A stretch of 64,000 nt of DNA, from the NCBI RefSeq assembly GCF_003351025.1, contig NZ_QPCG01000002.1, positions 434,001-498,000 of the forward strand. Direction: 5' to 3'. Positions within the stretch are counted from its first letter, which is position 1. Every line of letters begins with the position of its first letter. This DNA comes from Mucilaginibacter endophyticus (GTDB taxonomy: Bacteria > Bacteroidota > Bacteroidia > Sphingobacteriales > Sphingobacteriaceae). The notes below the pieces were generated by a model. That model saw only the letters and a program-made list of their open reading frames with translations, was not told where the DNA came from and searched no databases. A program made the translations under genes and the position numbers. This document shows, in pieces, positions 62,283 through 64,000 of this stretch.

Positions 62283-64000
62283 CTATAGATTACACCAATA
62301 GGTCCACTTTAAAGTAAGCTGCCGGTTTTTTACTGTATAAGGAGATGGTGTGGTGTTATCCCCATAAACAATAAATAAATCCGATGCCGGTTTATAACGC
62401 CATTGCAGGCGGGTGTTAATGTTGATATTATCTATCTGTTGGTTGTATTGAACATAGGTAGTAAAGTACAGCGTATTAGTGAAAGTAACATCAATCTTCG
62501 GGCCTACCAGCCAAAAGGTATTATGTCCAAAAGGTTGCGGCAGCCTTAAGTCATTAAATGAGGTATTGATAGCGATGTTTACATAAGGCTGAAAGCGGTA
62601 ACCTATTAAGCTCGTAATACTGTTACGGATTCCTTTATCATAATACCCCCCATGTGATGCCTCCAGCAAATAGGTAAACACATTTTGCGGCTTGGATACA
62701 AACTGAACATCGATCGTGTTCCAGTTATGTTCGGACCCGGTTGGCAGCAGGCCTTTACCTATGTTAGTAGGATCATAAGGTTTTAACAACCGCACATAGT
62801 CATTTATGCCGGATACGGATAATGTTGCCCGGTTGCGGAAAGTGATGAGATAAGACAGGATACTTTCGTTATCGGTACGATGAAACGACTCATCAAAAAA
62901 GTAATTTGAAGTAAGCTGAACACCATGGCTCAGGATATTCCCCTGCTTAGGAAAAAAATTACGAAGCAGCAACGGACTTAGTTTGATATAGCCAACGCGG
63001 GGCACATAACCTACTTCGGCGTTATAGTTTTTCCCAACGTATTCTTCCTGCATGTACACCGTCCAGTATTTGCTTAGGTATTGAAAATGATCAGACACCA
63101 CATAGTCATGACCACTTACCCCCGGCGTAAACGACTTTAAGGCCAATACCTTGCCCGTCCAGATATTGCTGCGCGATGCCAGATTGAACTCCGCGCCGAT
63201 ATTCCGGTTATAAGCAGCCGACCCGGTATTGGTACCAGGGATATTTGCTGTAGCGTCTTTATTGATAAACAAAAAACCAATATTGGAACGATCAAGCACC
63301 CGCCTTTGCAGCGTGATAATACCATAATTTTCAGGAGCTTGAGGCACACTTCCCGAGCCGCCGGTTTGAATATCCATAGCGCCAATTCGCCAGTCTTTAT
63401 CCAGCTTACCTGTAAGCCGCGCGCCAAAATCGATAGGTACATTTAAGCCTATCCGTCGTGAAAAAAACGGGCGGATATCTGAATATCCAAAATTGGCGAA
63501 CAGATCCCCATTCTCTAAAAAGAATTGCCGTTTTTCGGGAAAGAACAGTTCATACCTGTTCAGGTTAATTACCTGCTGATCAACATCCACCTGCGAAAAA
63601 TCGGGATTAACTGTTAAATCCAGGTTTAGCGATGGCGTAACCGAGATCTTGGCATCACCACCTATTTCATGTTTGTATTCGGTTTTGGTATTATGCTGAT
63701 AATCTTTAGATAAACCGGTAAGCGCATACGGAATGATAGATACATTGCTACTTGCCGTTGGAGGTGCCTCATCCCAAACCAAGGTACCGGTATACGCCAA
63801 TGAAGCTGTGGGGAATTGCCTCGGGATTGGTGTCCAGCTCGATTTTTCGGCTGTCTTAAGGTCGTTACGACTAAAATTGATCCCCCACTCCTTGATCCCT
63901 TTTTTATAGCGGATGCTTTTAAAAGGAATAGACGCCTCCCAGATCCACTTATCAGGATAATTTTTTACAGCCGAATACCAGCGGTTATCCCAGCTCAGGT
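62283..64000 (-). CDS. DUF5916 protein, N-terminus beyond the window
   Basis: The frame is open to the right edge, so the gene is partial (about 570 codons shown). The upstream part seen (LSWDNRWYSAVKNYPDKW, WEASIPFKSIRYKKG) is the end of a CBM9-like domain. The rest (DFSQVDVDQQVINLNRYELFFPEKRQFFLENGDLF) is the DUF5916 signature, then a predicted outer-membrane beta-barrel to the C-terminal WTYWCNL. The family is frequent in Bacteroidota; function unproven, often near proteases or TonB systems. An internal TTG at 63800 should not be read as the start. Confidence 0.85.
   Translation of the reverse strand, partial: LSWDNRWYSAVKNYPDKWIWEASIPFKSIRYKKGIKEWGINFSRNDLKTAEKSSWTPIPRQFPTASLAYTGTLVWDEAPPTASSNVSIIPYALTGLSKDYQHNTKTEYKHEIGGDAKISVTPSLNLDLTVNPDFSQVDVDQQVINLNRYELFFPEKRQFFLENGDLFANFGYSDIRPFFSRRIGLNVPIDFGARLTGKLDKDWRIGAMDIQTGGSGSVPQAPENYGIITLQRRVLDRSNIGFLFINKDATANIPGTNTGSAAYNRNIGAEFNLASRSNIWTGKVLALKSFTPGVSGHDYVVSDHFQYLSKYWTVYMQEEYVGKNYNAEVGYVPRVGYIKLSPLLLRNFFPKQGNILSHGVQLTSNYFFDESFHRTDNESILSYLITFRNRATLSVSGINDYVRLLKPYDPTNIGKGLLPTGSEHNWNTIDVQFVSKPQNVFTYLLEASHGGYYDKGIRNSITSLIGYRFQPYVNIAINTSFNDLRLPQPFGHNTFWLVGPKIDVTFTNTLYFTTYVQYNQQIDNININTRLQWRYKPASDLFIVYGDNTTPSPYTVKNRQLTLKWTYWCNL

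Noticed and set aside
62283..63800. A complete gene starting at the TTG at 63800
   Set aside because: The frame continues to the right edge with CBM9/DUF5916 sequence, so the gene is truncated by the window.

Overview
The window reads as the chromosome of a Bacteroidota member, most likely Sphingobacteriaceae (Mucilaginibacter- or Pedobacter-like). The signs are genes without Shine-Dalgarno sequences, several TAnnTTTG-type -7 promoter elements, a cobalamin-riboswitch TonB receptor beside a BtuG-like propeller, the futalosine menaquinone pathway, DUF5916 and DUF6174 proteins, and many lipoproteins with Bacteroidota-type lipoboxes. It is almost entirely ordinary coding sequence. I see no rRNA, tRNA, CRISPR array, complete insertion sequence or prophage.

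Layout. 1-4.1 kb: end of a lipid A-type acyltransferase, a GT2 glycosyltransferase and an MscS channel. 4.2-9.4 kb: aroQ, xerD, a thioesterase, a penicillin-binding-type serine hydrolase, a lone receiver protein and a secreted GH99-like lipoprotein. 9.7-12.3 kb: NagD-like phosphatase, START-fold protein, acetate transporter, gpmA. 12.4-17.9 kb: a methionine block on the minus strand. A gamma-synthase-type gene is followed by a promoter, a SAM-I riboswitch, a 22-codon ORF with a hairpin, then metY-metX-hom. 18-21.3 kb: a DUF6174 lipoprotein and mqnE - histidine phosphatase - mqnA. 21.4-28.5 kb: an SDR, an abundant-looking secreted protein, an OtsA-OtsB fusion, a GH15 enzyme (probably trehalase-type), peroxiredoxin and a cold-shock protein. 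28.6-36.7 kb: an MFS transporter, hemF, and gyrA followed by two TPR genes. 37.1-40.1 kb: a GT2 / FemAB-like / PhyH cassette in AT-rich surroundings. 40.2-50.3 kb: short operons for an SDR, hot-dog, GNAT, AlbA_2 and MATE proteins, then class IV HDAC, bestrophin, kynU, 3-methyladenine glycosylase, hydrolase, fRMsr, a CrtA-like protein and a small conserved protein. 50.5-56.1 kb: vitamin B12 region with a cobalamin riboswitch, TonB receptor, BtuG-like propeller and DUF6580 membrane protein, then a terminator, a sirtuin and a DUF71 ATPase. 56.1-64 kb: class A-type serine hydrolase, SRPBCC protein, histidine kinase, MFS, PMM-like HAD, and the 3' part of a DUF5916 gene running off the window.

The best candidates for under-described biology are the SAM-I leader with its small ORF and hairpin ahead of metY, the B12 region with a DUF6580 membrane protein as possible inner-membrane importer, and a family of word-repeat hairpins (AAAGGC-, AAGTC- or AAGCTT-type) between genes, one copy of which appears to have entered a glycosyltransferase reading frame. 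Several other palindromic, MITE-like elements sit between genes. All functional calls are made by reading translated motifs; no database search was run.
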